Below are positions 16,801 through 24,398 of a stretch of 56,879 bases of DNA, piece after piece (the first letter of the stretch is position 1; each line of letters begins with the position of its first letter). This DNA is from UBA3305 sp002373555. Its GTDB lineage: Bacteria > Bacillota > Clostridia > Lachnospirales > Lachnospiraceae. Below the pieces are notes generated by a model that was not told where the DNA came from, made no database searches, and was given only the letters and a program-made list of their open reading frames with translations. The stretch lies in the NCBI GenBank assembly GCA_946612455.1, contig CAMOER010000015.1, positions 1-56,879 on the forward strand, given 5' to 3'. The position numbers and the translations under genes are program-made.

Positions 16801-18142
16801 CCGAGTGCGTCTGCGGTTAGGTGTTTACGCGCAGTGCGACAAGACACTGGATCTGCCGCGCCGTTTTGACCGGGCGAAGATGGCAGCCGAGAGTGTGAAG
16901 AGCGGACAGCTGAAGGTCGTCGGTCTTTACAATGACGATATGCAGGAGCAGGCGCTGATGAAGGAGAAGCTGCTCGAGAGCTTCCATGCGTCAATCGAGG
17001 AGAACCGATTCAGGGTGTTCTTCCAGCCGAAATACGATATCCGGCCGGACAAGCCGGTCCTGGCGAGTGCCGAAGCACTCGTGCGCTGGGAGCATCCGGA
17101 GCTCGGCATGATCAGCCCCGGCATCTTCATCCCCGTGCTGGAGGATTCAGGACTGATCTTCGAGCTGGATCAATACGTGTGGAATGAGACGGCTGCGCAG
17201 ATCCGAAAATGGAAGGATGCCTACGGATTTACCGTGCCGGTGTCCGTGAATGTTTCCAGGATCGATATGCTGATGCCGGATCTGAAGAGTGTGTTTAATG
17301 CGATCCTGGCTGCCCACGATCTGACTGCGGAGGATATCGTGCTGGAGATCACCGAATCCGCGTATACCGATGATTCGGACCAGGTCATTTCGACGGCCAG
17401 AGAACTGCGCGGCATGGACATGGGCTTCCGGATCGAGATGGATGATTTCGGCACGGGCTATTCGTCGCTCGGCATGCTGAGCAAGCTGCCGATCGATGCG
17501 CTGAAGCTGGATATGACCTTTGTCCGGAATGCGTTCGGCGGGAACAGGGATGTGCGGATGATCGAGCTGATCATCGATATCGCCGATTATCTGAATGTGC
17601 CGGTGATCGCCGAAGGCGTGGAGACGGAGGAACAGCTTCTGGCGCTCAAGGCGCTCGGCTGCGATCTGGTGCAGGGATATTATTTCTCGAAGCCGGTGCC
17701 GGAGGATGAATTTGTCCGGTTCCTGCTTGAACGGAAAGAGCAGAGCGTGCAGGTGATGCCGGCGGCGCGGAAATCGTATGAGAGCATTTCCAAGGCACTG
17801 ACGGCAGACTATGAAAGCATTTATTACATCGATACGGTCACAGATTATTATCTGGAGTTCTATGCCGGATCGGACGGCCAGCTGCAGATCCGGCCGGGCG
17901 GAGACGATTTCTTTACCGATGCGGAAGCAAAGATCCTGGCGGACGTTGTTCCGGAGGATCAGCGGGCAGTCAAAGCGGCACTGGCAAAGGAGAACGTCAT
18001 CCGGTGGAGCGGCCGGGACGAGCCGGTCATGATGAAGTACCGGCGGAAGGGTGATCCGGAGGCGGTTTTATACCGTCTGCAGACGTTCAGAACAAGAAAC
18101 AGGGACGATCATCATGTGATGATCGGCATCAGACCGGAATAA
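13832..18142 (+). CDS. Amino-acid-permease-like GGDEF/REC/GGDEF*/EAL fusion
   Basis: A 1436-residue membrane protein. Residues 1 to about 470 are an APC-superfamily permease with about 12 spans. Two further spans (about 480-500 and 545-565) flank a charged, coiled-coil-like loop. A GGDEF domain follows (about 570-710) with intact GGDEF near 650 and no RxxD inhibition site five residues before it. A receiver domain (about 750-870) has its phosphoacceptor Asp at 801. A second GGDEF domain (about 880-1030) is degenerate (GADTF). An EAL domain (about 1045-1300) keeps EALVRW, the Glu of TES, DDFGTGYSS and the EGVE Glu, so it should hydrolyse cyclic-di-GMP. The last ~130 residues may be PAS-like. 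ATG 13832 has AGGAAGGGG 7 bases upstream. Transport or sensing by the permease part is unproven. Confidence 0.9.
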   Translation: MGSSPQKSFTPAVSQFSAWAFSLGTSVGWGSLVVTSNSYLGQAGPWGSVLGLIIGGLIMLVIAKNYAYLMQIYPEAGGAYAFGREVFGHDFGFLTGWFLALVYLAVLWANATSIPLFARYFMGEIFEYGKLYTIFGYDIYLGEALITILALLLTAALCIRARKASIYAMTGLVCVFAIGITAAFFAAVFGHGLSFDPGFLPDSSAISQVILIAAISPWAFIGFENISHLSEEFSFQKSKVFRVLVAAVISTVLLYVFVTLLSVTAYPARYATWLDYIRDRGNLSGLEALPAFYAAQHYLGSAGVWILMASLLALVITSLIGNMTALSRLFYALGKDMILPVKAGELNRYGTPGYAIVLVTAVSLVIPFVGRTAIGWIVDVTTIGATLLYGFVSAAAAKIAEKQEDKTERITGTAGVVLMVLFGLYLLLPTLISTGSLERETYFLFIVWSVLGFLYFRRILHYDKERRFGNSSIVWVALLSLVLFISLIWMRQSMIASNDRMLENVRSYYEQIDDADRQADEQYIEDQIDEMETANTRTIMMAVGMFVFAIMIMLTNHSYMNRRTLESERSANIDPMTGVKSKHAWMKKETEFNNAISAGEAGDFSIVVCDVNGLKKINDTLGHKAGDEYICAACKMVCEIFKHSPVFRIGGDEFVTILTGRDHTARRELMQLLHDRSVAHISEGGVVVSGGISDFRPGEDVNFHSVFQRADELMYEEKQLLKGLGAVTRDEEPEEEDQHEEAPAVLNVRKKVMIVEDEEINRLMLGNILTEDYDLLYAADGLEAMEIVKENQDDLSLMLLDLLMPRKGGMEVLQEMRQDAALKKIPVIVLTADQQAEVECLKLGAADFIPKPYPAFEIIKARVDKCIEMSENRDMIQSTERDALTKLYNVEYFTRYIELYDKHYREASMDAVVIDVNSFHMINERYGKLYGDSVLRRLGKGIRKLAREIGGVCCRQGADTFLLYCPHREDYDALYTELSDGLNENEDTQNRVRLRLGVYAQCDKTLDLPRRFDRAKMAAESVKSGQLKVVGLYNDDMQEQALMKEKLLESFHASIEENRFRVFFQPKYDIRPDKPVLASAEALVRWEHPELGMISPGIFIPVLEDSGLIFELDQYVWNETAAQIRKWKDAYGFTVPVSVNVSRIDMLMPDLKSVFNAILAAHDLTAEDIVLEITESAYTDDSDQVISTARELRGMDMGFRIEMDDFGTGYSSLGMLSKLPIDALKLDMTFVRNAFGGNRDVRMIELIIDIADYLNVPVIAEGVETEEQLLALKALGCDLVQGYYFSKPVPEDEFVRFLLERKEQSVQVMPAARKSYESISKALTADYESIYYIDTVTDYYLEFYAGSDGQLQIRPGGDDFFTDAEAKILADVVPEDQRAVKAALAKENVIRWSGRDEPVMMKYRRKGDPEAVLYRLQTFRTRNRDDHHVMIGIRPE

Positions 18143-18182
18143 GAAAGCCGGGATATACAAAACGGGCCGGGAAGTCATTCCG

Positions 18183-18255
18183 CAGGAGAGGGTCAGCCCC
18201 CGGGAAAAACCATAAACACAGTTTGTGATTTTTTCCGGGGGCTGACACTCTCCTG
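18183..18255. terminator. Long hairpin, probable bidirectional terminator
   Basis: Two 27-base arms (18183-18209 and 18229-18255) pair with only two mismatches, with CAGGAGAG outermost, GTCAGCCCCCGG in the middle and an A-tract/T-tract at the loop. The A/T-tracts inside the stem can act as terminator tails in either direction. It separates the cyclic-di-GMP gene from the peptide importer. Its size is greater than a simple terminator, so it may also be a palindromic repeat; no second copy was seen here. Confidence 0.7.
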
Positions 18256-18261
18256 ATTTTG

Positions 18262-18289
18262 TTGACAATTAAGCGAAAGCTGTTATAAT
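18262..18289 (+). promoter_or_regulatory. Promoter of the peptide importer operon
   Basis: TTGACA (18262-18267), a 16-base spacer and TATAAT (18284-18289): both hexamers are perfect consensus, so expression should be strong. An AT-rich untranslated leader of about 180 bases follows before oppD. I see no defined riboswitch in it, and no gene. Confidence 0.85.
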
Positions 18290-18476
18290 TAATCGTAAAA
18301 AGACGCAAAATTAATGAACTGAAATTGCCAAATTCAGCAATTTGAACAGATGTGTCAAATTATTGCTTTCTGTGACAGATTCCGGCAGATCTGATTTCAT
18401 TATTTCAAAACAAATTTCATTTTCAAATTTTGACGGATTTGCAAAAAACAACTGCAGTCAGGAGTGTGATCTTTCT

Positions 18477-19502
18477 ATGGGAACCGAAAAAAAGGAACCG
18501 CTGCTTCAGGTAAAGGATCTGAGCATTGACTTTCATACGGCGGAGGGCGTTGTCCATGCCGTGAACCATTTAAGCTTCGATCTCTACCCCGGAGAGACGC
18601 TCGGCATCGTCGGCGAGAGCGGCAGCGGAAAGAGCGTTTCCTCCCTGGCTGTCATGCGCCTGATCCCGGATCCGCCCGGGAAGATCGTAAGCGGCGAGAT
18701 CCTGTTCCACGGAAAAGACCTCCTCAAATGCAGTGAGAAGGAAATGCTGAAGATCCGCGGAAACCTGATCTCCATGATCTTCCAGGAACCGATGACTTCT
18801 CTCAATCCCATCCTTACATGCGGCAGCCAGATCGCCGAGTCCCTGATGCTCCATAAAGGAATGAAAAAGAAGGAAGCCATGAAAGCGGCAGAGCAGCTGA
18901 TGCGCGATGTCGGTATTGCCAATGCCGAAAAACGCGTGAATGAGTATCCGCATCAGATGTCCGGCGGCATGAAGCAGCGTGTCATGATCGCCATGGCGCT
19001 TGCCTGCGAGCCGGAGATCCTTTTCTGCGATGAGCCGACGACCGCGCTCGATGTGACGATCCAGGCCCAGATCCTGGATCTGATCAAGAAGCTCAACAAA
19101 GAGCGCAACACCGCAATCATTATGATCACCCATGATTTCGGCGTGGTCAGCGAGATCTGCGAAAGAGTGCTGGTCATGTATACCGGACGCATTTTCGAGG
19201 AAGCTCCTTCCCAGAAGATCTTCAAGATGCCGAAGCACCCTTATACCGAAGGCCTGATCGATTCGATCCCGCAGATCTCGGATGTGCGGGAAGCGCTTTC
19301 CACCATTGAGGGAACCGTGCCGAATCCCACGGAAAAACTGGAGGGCTGCAGCTTCTGGCCGAGATGCAGGAGGGCGATGGAGATCTGTAAGAAGGAAGAT
19401 CCCGCCGTGAAGGTGATCGAAGAGGGCCGAAGAGTCCGGTGCTGGCTGTATGACGGACCGGAAGCGCGTCCGGAAGTATCCGGGACGGAGGTGGAAGAAT
19501 GA
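18477..19502 (+). CDS. oppD: Peptide ABC transporter ATPase OppD/DppD
   Basis: A 341-residue ATP-binding subunit of an oligopeptide or dipeptide importer. Walker A GESGSGKS is near residue 46, the ABC signature is SGGMKQR, and Walker B is ILFCDEPTTALD. The C-terminal oligopeptide-transporter extension carries the conserved CSFWPRC...C cysteines, which in this family hold an iron-sulphur cluster. AGGAG precedes ATG 18477 by 12 bases, a rather long spacing. The frame is open upstream to 18342 without homology. It overlaps oppF by four bases. Confidence 0.93.
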   Translation: MGTEKKEPLLQVKDLSIDFHTAEGVVHAVNHLSFDLYPGETLGIVGESGSGKSVSSLAVMRLIPDPPGKIVSGEILFHGKDLLKCSEKEMLKIRGNLISMIFQEPMTSLNPILTCGSQIAESLMLHKGMKKKEAMKAAEQLMRDVGIANAEKRVNEYPHQMSGGMKQRVMIAMALACEPEILFCDEPTTALDVTIQAQILDLIKKLNKERNTAIIMITHDFGVVSEICERVLVMYTGRIFEEAPSQKIFKMPKHPYTEGLIDSIPQISDVREALSTIEGTVPNPTEKLEGCSFWPRCRRAMEICKKEDPAVKVIEEGRRVRCWLYDGPEARPEVSGTEVEE

Positions 19503-20524
19503 TCAGAGAAGAGACCACAAGACCGGATTTCCTGGAGGCACCGGAACCGGAGAAGAATATTCTGTTAAAAGCGGATGATGTCCGGGTGACCTTCCGCGGC
19601 AAGGACAGAAAGACCACGGTCAAGGCCGTGGACGGCGTCAGCCTCTCGATCCATAAGGGCGAAGTTCTCGGCATCGTCGGCGAGAGCGGCTGCGGCAAGA
19701 GCACGCTCGGCCGCGCGATCCTGAACCTGATCCCGCTGACGTGCGGGAAGGTCTATTTCGAAGGCCAGGATCTTTCCCAGCTGAACAAGAAGGAAATGAA
19801 GAATATGCGCAGGAAGATGCAGATCATCTTCCAGGACCCCTCGGCGAGCCTGAATCCCAGAAGGACCGTGGAGCAGATCCTTTTTGAACCGTATATCATT
19901 CACGGGTATAAGGATAAGAATTTTATCAGAAAAGACATCCTGCGGCTGCTCGAGCTGGTCGGTCTGGCGGAATATCACTTAAGCCGCTATTCCTACGAGC
20001 TTTCGGGCGGACAGAAACAGAGGATCGGGATTGCCAGAGCGCTGGCCCTGAAGCCGGAGCTCATCGTGTGCGACGAAGCTGTTTCGGCACTGGATGTGTC
20101 CGTGCAGGCCCAGGTGCTGAACCTGCTGATGGATCTGAAGAAGGAACTCGGTCTCACGTATCTCTTTATTTCGCATAATCTGAATGTCATCTATCAGATC
20201 AGCGACAGGGTGGGCGTCATGTATCTGGGACGGCTCGTGGAGCTCGGCCCGTACAAGAGCCTGTACGAGGAGCCGGCGCATCCCTATACGGAAGCGCTGC
20301 TGTCGGCGATCCCGCAGATCCACGAGGAGAACCGCCGGGAGAGAATTCATCTGCAGGGCGAGGTGCCGAGCCCGATCAACCCGCCGTCCGGCTGTCATTT
20401 CCACACCAGATGCCCGCATACCTGCGAGGTCTGCAGCATGGACGTGCCGCCGTGGAGAAAGGTAGGCGAAGGCCATTTCGCATCCTGCTACTGGAATCCG
20501 AAGGCGAACGAGCACGTATTCTGA
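19499..20524 (+). CDS. oppF: Peptide ABC transporter ATPase OppF/DppF
   Basis: The second ATPase of the importer, 341 residues. Walker A GESGCGKST is near residue 61, the signature is LSGGQKQR, and Walker B is LIVCDEAVSALD. The C-terminal extension has the family cysteines (CHFHTRC...C). It starts in an ATGA overlap with oppD, so the two partners are made together. Asp-Glu-Ala in Walker B, in place of Asp-Glu-Pro, is normal for OppF. Confidence 0.93.
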   Translation: MIREETTRPDFLEAPEPEKNILLKADDVRVTFRGKDRKTTVKAVDGVSLSIHKGEVLGIVGESGCGKSTLGRAILNLIPLTCGKVYFEGQDLSQLNKKEMKNMRRKMQIIFQDPSASLNPRRTVEQILFEPYIIHGYKDKNFIRKDILRLLELVGLAEYHLSRYSYELSGGQKQRIGIARALALKPELIVCDEAVSALDVSVQAQVLNLLMDLKKELGLTYLFISHNLNVIYQISDRVGVMYLGRLVELGPYKSLYEEPAHPYTEALLSAIPQIHEENRRERIHLQGEVPSPINPPSGCHFHTRCPHTCEVCSMDVPPWRKVGEGHFASCYWNPKANEHVF

Positions 20525-20603
20525 ACCGGCCGGATGCGGAAAGAAGAGAACGGCATGGGATCCGCGGGGAGCGGAAATACTGCCGGCTTATGAAAGGGAA
20601 CTG

Positions 20604-20629
20604 CCGCGGCTGACGGGAGGAAGCCGCGG
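20604..20629 (+). promoter_or_regulatory. Hairpin before oppA
   Basis: CCGCGGCT pairs with AGCCGCGG over a 10-base loop, without a T-run. Placed just upstream of the binding-protein gene, it could protect the oppA mRNA 5' end after processing, a common way to raise binding-protein level. No promoter was recognised in this gap. Confidence 0.5.
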
Positions 20630-20658
20630 AAAATAAATATTCACACAAGGAGGAAACT

Positions 20659-22338
20659 ATGAAAAAGTTACTGGCACTGTTGCTCGCATTGTGCATGGCC
20701 GCCAGCCTTGCTGCCTGCGGAGGCAGCTCGGGCGGAGACGCGACCGAAGCAGCCGCTGAGACGGAAGCCGCCGGCGGAGACGAAGCTGCGGCACCCGCTG
20801 AGGAGGGTGAAGAGGCCGAGGCGCCTGCGGAAGGCGGAGACAACACCGTCGTGATCGCGGTCATCTCCGGTTTCTCGGCGATCGACCCGCAGTATGTCTA
20901 TGAGACCACCCCTACCATGATGGTCAATGCCTGCTATGAGACGCTGTTCAAATTCGATACCGGCGTTGACACACCGCAGCCCTGCATCGTGGATTCCTGG
21001 GAATTCTCCGATGACGGCAAGGATGTTACCATGAAGCTGAAACCCGAAGTCAAATTCGCAAGCGGAAATGACATGACTTCGGCGGACGTGGCATTCTCCC
21101 TGATGCGTCTGAAGAACTTAAAGAGCAATCCTTCCTTCCTGATGGATAATGTCGAGAGCATCGAGATCGTTGACGACGACACCTTCATCATCCATCAGAC
21201 AACGGCGGACAGCTCCCTGCTTTCCAAGCTGACCTACGGCGCATGCTCGATCGTGGATTCCGCGATCGTCAAGGAGCACGGCGGCACGGATGCCGAGGAT
21301 GCTTCCACGGCTGATACCGCGAGAGATTATCTGGATACCACCAGTGCCGGCTCCGGTATGTATATCATGACCTCCTATGTCCCGGATGAGGAAATGATCC
21401 TTGAAAAGAACTACAATTACTGGGGCGAGCAGACCAATGTCGACAAGTACATCATCCGTTTTGAAGGCGATGCCAACACCCAGATGATGGGACTGAAGGC
21501 CGGTGATGTCGATATCGCTCTGAACCTGAACGATGATACCATGGATGAGCTCGAGGGCGCCGAGAACGTCACCACCGAGAACACGCCTACCAAGACTATC
21601 AGCTTCATCATGATGAACGAGGATCCCAAGATCGGCGGCCCCGTTTCCAACAAGCTCGTACAGCAGGCGATCCGGCTGGCTGTCGACTATGAAGGAATGC
21701 AGAATGTCTGTGGCAGAGGCGCCATCACACCCAAGTCCATCTTCCAGGTAGGCTTCATGGGAAGCGCCGGCGAACTGGATACAGCGACCGCCCGCGACCT
21801 TGACAAGGCAAAGGAACTGATGGCAGAAGCCGGTTATCCGGACGGATTTGATATCGATCTCCCTGTCAGCGACCTTGACATGGAAGGTATCCCGATGCTC
21901 GACGTAGCCCAGAAGGTCAAGGAAGACCTCTCTGAGATCGGCATCAATGTCAACATCGTACAGCAGAACTGGAGCGGCGGCTACGGCGATGCATACCGTG
22001 CCGGTGATCTCGGATTCTCCGTCATGTACTGGGGCATTGACTACAACGATCCGAACGTCCAGCTTGCATTCCTGCCCGGCGAGAGCGTTGGTCTCCGCTG
22101 CAAATGGCAGGCCGAAGGCAACGAAGCTGTTGTCGACAAGATGAACGAGATCATCCAGGAAACCGATGATTCGGCAAGAGAGCAGAAGCTCCTTGAGATC
22201 CAGGATATGATCGCGGATGACTGCCCCTGGATCGTGGTCGCACAGGCTTCCAGCCATATCGGATACAGCAACAGACTGGAAGGCGTTGCCTTCACAGATG
22301 TCTATCGTGTAGATATCCGTACCATCAATGTAAAATAA
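20659..22338 (+). CDS. oppA: Peptide-binding lipoprotein OppA/DppA
   Basis: A 559-residue substrate-binding protein of the SBP_bac_5 family. The signal peptide ends in the lipobox LAAC, so Cys20 would be lipidated. An Ala/Glu-rich linker of about 45 residues precedes the mature two-lobed domain. It captures peptides for the OppBC channel. A strong AAGGAGGA lies before the ATG. Ligand range cannot be read from sequence; dipeptides, oligopeptides or nickel-type ligands are all known in this family. Confidence 0.93.
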   Translation: MKKLLALLLALCMAASLAACGGSSGGDATEAAAETEAAGGDEAAAPAEEGEEAEAPAEGGDNTVVIAVISGFSAIDPQYVYETTPTMMVNACYETLFKFDTGVDTPQPCIVDSWEFSDDGKDVTMKLKPEVKFASGNDMTSADVAFSLMRLKNLKSNPSFLMDNVESIEIVDDDTFIIHQTTADSSLLSKLTYGACSIVDSAIVKEHGGTDAEDASTADTARDYLDTTSAGSGMYIMTSYVPDEEMILEKNYNYWGEQTNVDKYIIRFEGDANTQMMGLKAGDVDIALNLNDDTMDELEGAENVTTENTPTKTISFIMMNEDPKIGGPVSNKLVQQAIRLAVDYEGMQNVCGRGAITPKSIFQVGFMGSAGELDTATARDLDKAKELMAEAGYPDGFDIDLPVSDLDMEGIPMLDVAQKVKEDLSEIGINVNIVQQNWSGGYGDAYRAGDLGFSVMYWGIDYNDPNVQLAFLPGESVGLRCKWQAEGNEAVVDKMNEIIQETDDSAREQKLLEIQDMIADDCPWIVVAQASSHIGYSNRLEGVAFTDVYRVDIRTINVK

Positions 22339-22350
22339 TGTCTTTCACTT

Positions 22351-22375
22351 CCGGGGCAGGGATGTCCTGCCCCGG
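22351..22375 (+). promoter_or_regulatory. Intercistronic hairpin after oppA
   Basis: CCGGGGCAGG pairs perfectly with CCTGCCCCGG over a GATGT loop. It lacks a T-tract, so it is more likely a partial attenuator or a 3' stability hairpin that keeps the binding protein more abundant than the permeases downstream. Confidence 0.65.
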
Positions 22376-22435
22376 ATGATCCTTCCGATGATCAATGTCT
22401 GTAACTGAAGAAATATTATTTGAGGAAAGATCTTT

Positions 22436-23455
22436 ATGGATCGGTTAAAATTCATCGTAAAAAGACTCGCGTTCATGGTCGTGATGCTGCTCGGCGTGGC
22501 AACAATCGTATTCTTTCTGACAAAGCTCGTCCCCGGTGATCCGGTCACGGCGAACCTGAGCCAGAGAGCGCTCAATGACCCTGAGATCGTGGAGGCTTAC
22601 AAGATCAAATACGGACTGGACAAGCCTGTGTACATGCAGTACCTGCTCTATATCAGGAATCTGCTCCGGCTCGATCTGGGGACTTCCATCCGCACGAACA
22701 AGACCATTATGTGGGAACTCGGGCGGTGCTTCCCCGCAACGGCTGAGCTGGCCATCTTCTCGATCATTCTGGCGGCAGTGTTCGGCATCTTTTTCGGCAT
22801 CATTTCCGCCATTAAAAGGAACAGCATCATCGACCAGATCGTCCGTGCGATCTCTGTGTGCGGCGTCAGCATTCCGGGATTCTGGTTTGCGCTGCTTGTG
22901 TTGTTCTTCTTCTATTACAAACTGGGGGTCATGCCGGGTCCCGGGCGTCTTTCGACGGCATTTTCATCTCCGGAGGCCGTGACAGGCTTTTTTACCATCG
23001 ACGCCCTGATCGAAGGCGATATCCCGAAATTCCTGGATGCATTAAAGCATCTGGTCCTGCCGGGCTTCGTGCTCGCGGCATTTACCATGGGCCTGATCAC
23101 GAGAACGGCACGTTCGAATCTGCTGGATGTTCTTTCCACCGACTATATCCGTACGGCGAAGGCGAAGGGAACCTCGGGCAGAAGGCTGATCATGCATCAC
23201 GCGCTCGGCAACGCGCTGATCCCGGTGCTCACCGTTATCGGTCTGGGCTTCGGAAACCTGCTGGGCGGCATGGTCCTGATAGAGACGATATTTAACTGGC
23301 CGGGCGTCGGACAGTTTGCATATAATTCGGTCAAGGCGCTGGACTATCCGGGTGTCATCGGAGTCTCGCTTCTGATTGCCCTCAACTATATGGTCATCAA
23401 CACCGTGGTCGATATCCTGTATGGAATCATCGATCCGAGAGTGCGGACGAAGTAA
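22436..23455 (+). CDS. oppB: Peptide ABC transporter permease OppB/DppB
   Basis: A 339-residue membrane channel subunit with about six spans. The N-terminus has the family's VPGDPV motif after the first span, and the coupling loop near residues 228-260 contains the EAA-type segment (RTAKAKGTSGRRLIMHHALG). GAGGAAAG precedes the ATG. The partner permease follows 12 bases later. Confidence 0.94.
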   Translation: MDRLKFIVKRLAFMVVMLLGVATIVFFLTKLVPGDPVTANLSQRALNDPEIVEAYKIKYGLDKPVYMQYLLYIRNLLRLDLGTSIRTNKTIMWELGRCFPATAELAIFSIILAAVFGIFFGIISAIKRNSIIDQIVRAISVCGVSIPGFWFALLVLFFFYYKLGVMPGPGRLSTAFSSPEAVTGFFTIDALIEGDIPKFLDALKHLVLPGFVLAAFTMGLITRTARSNLLDVLSTDYIRTAKAKGTSGRRLIMHHALGNALIPVLTVIGLGFGNLLGGMVLIETIFNWPGVGQFAYNSVKALDYPGVIGVSLLIALNYMVINTVVDILYGIIDPRVRTK

Positions 23456-23467
23456 GGGAGGGCGGAC

Positions 23468-24310
23468 ATGTTTTTCAAAGCATTTGTAAGACTGATCAGG
23501 AAAAATTATCTGTTCACGGCAGGATGTCTGATCTGCCTGTTCTGGATTCTGGCAGCGATCCTCGCGCCGGTGATCGCGCCGTATGACCCGATCGCGCAGG
23601 ATCTTGCGGTAAAGCTGAACGCGCCATCGGCCGCGCACTGGTTCGGGACGGACAATTTCGGAAGAGATATTTTCAGCCGCGTAATTTACGGCGGAAGATA
23701 TTCGCTGCTGGCCGGCGTAGTCACGGTCATCTGCGTCACGATCATCGGATCGATCTACGGCGCGATCGCGGGTTATGTGGGCGGCATCGTGGATGATGTG
23801 ATGATGCGGCTTTCGGAAGTCATCCTTTCCTTCCCGCAGCTGATCCTGGCCATGTGTATCAATGCGGCGCTGGGCTCCAATCTGTTCAATACGATCATTG
23901 CGCTGATCGTGGTCGCCTGGCCGGGCTATGCCAGACTGATGCGAAGCGTGGTCATCAGCGTAAAGGAGAACCAGTACATCGAAGCCGCGGAAGCGCTCGG
24001 CGCATCCAAATTCCGGATCATGTTCCGGGAGATCTTCCCGAACAGCATCAGTTCTGTGCTGATCATGGCGACAACAGACCTCGGCAACCAGATCCTGCTG
24101 TTCTCGACCCTGAGTTTCCTGGGACTCGGTTCCGCGCCGCCTACGCCGGAGTGGGGCATGATGGTCTCGGACGGCGTCAGCTACTTTAATAAATTCTGGG
24201 TCGCCGGATTCCCCGGACTCGCGATCTTCACGATGGCGGTCGGCGCGAACTTCATCGGCGACGGTTTAAGAGATATCCTGGATCCCAAGCTGCGGAAGCA
24301 AGTGGGATGA
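23468..24310 (+). CDS. oppC: Peptide ABC transporter permease OppC/DppC
   Basis: 280 residues, about six spans, with the OppC N-terminal signature APYDP...HWFGTDNFGRDIFSR and an EAA loop (EAAEALGASKFRIMFREIFP). It pairs with OppB to form the channel. The gene ends the operon, and a perfect bidirectional terminator follows within a few bases. The operon order D-F-A-B-C is a rearrangement of the usual A-B-C-D-F. Confidence 0.94.
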   Translation: MFFKAFVRLIRKNYLFTAGCLICLFWILAAILAPVIAPYDPIAQDLAVKLNAPSAAHWFGTDNFGRDIFSRVIYGGRYSLLAGVVTVICVTIIGSIYGAIAGYVGGIVDDVMMRLSEVILSFPQLILAMCINAALGSNLFNTIIALIVVAWPGYARLMRSVVISVKENQYIEAAEALGASKFRIMFREIFPNSISSVLIMATTDLGNQILLFSTLSFLGLGSAPPTPEWGMMVSDGVSYFNKFWVAGFPGLAIFTMAVGANFIGDGLRDILDPKLRKQVG

Positions 24311-24313
24311 GCA

Positions 24314-24356
24314 GGGCACGAAAAAAGAGGAGCGATGCTCCTCTTTTTTCGTGCCC
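24314..24356. terminator. Bidirectional terminator between oppC and paaK
   Basis: A perfect 20-bp stem with a GAT triloop. A-tracts and T-tracts within the stem serve both converging transcription units. Confidence 0.93.
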
Positions 24357-24398
24357 GTCGCCGGGACAGGGAACCGGCCCCGCTCCCGCCTGTCAGGC

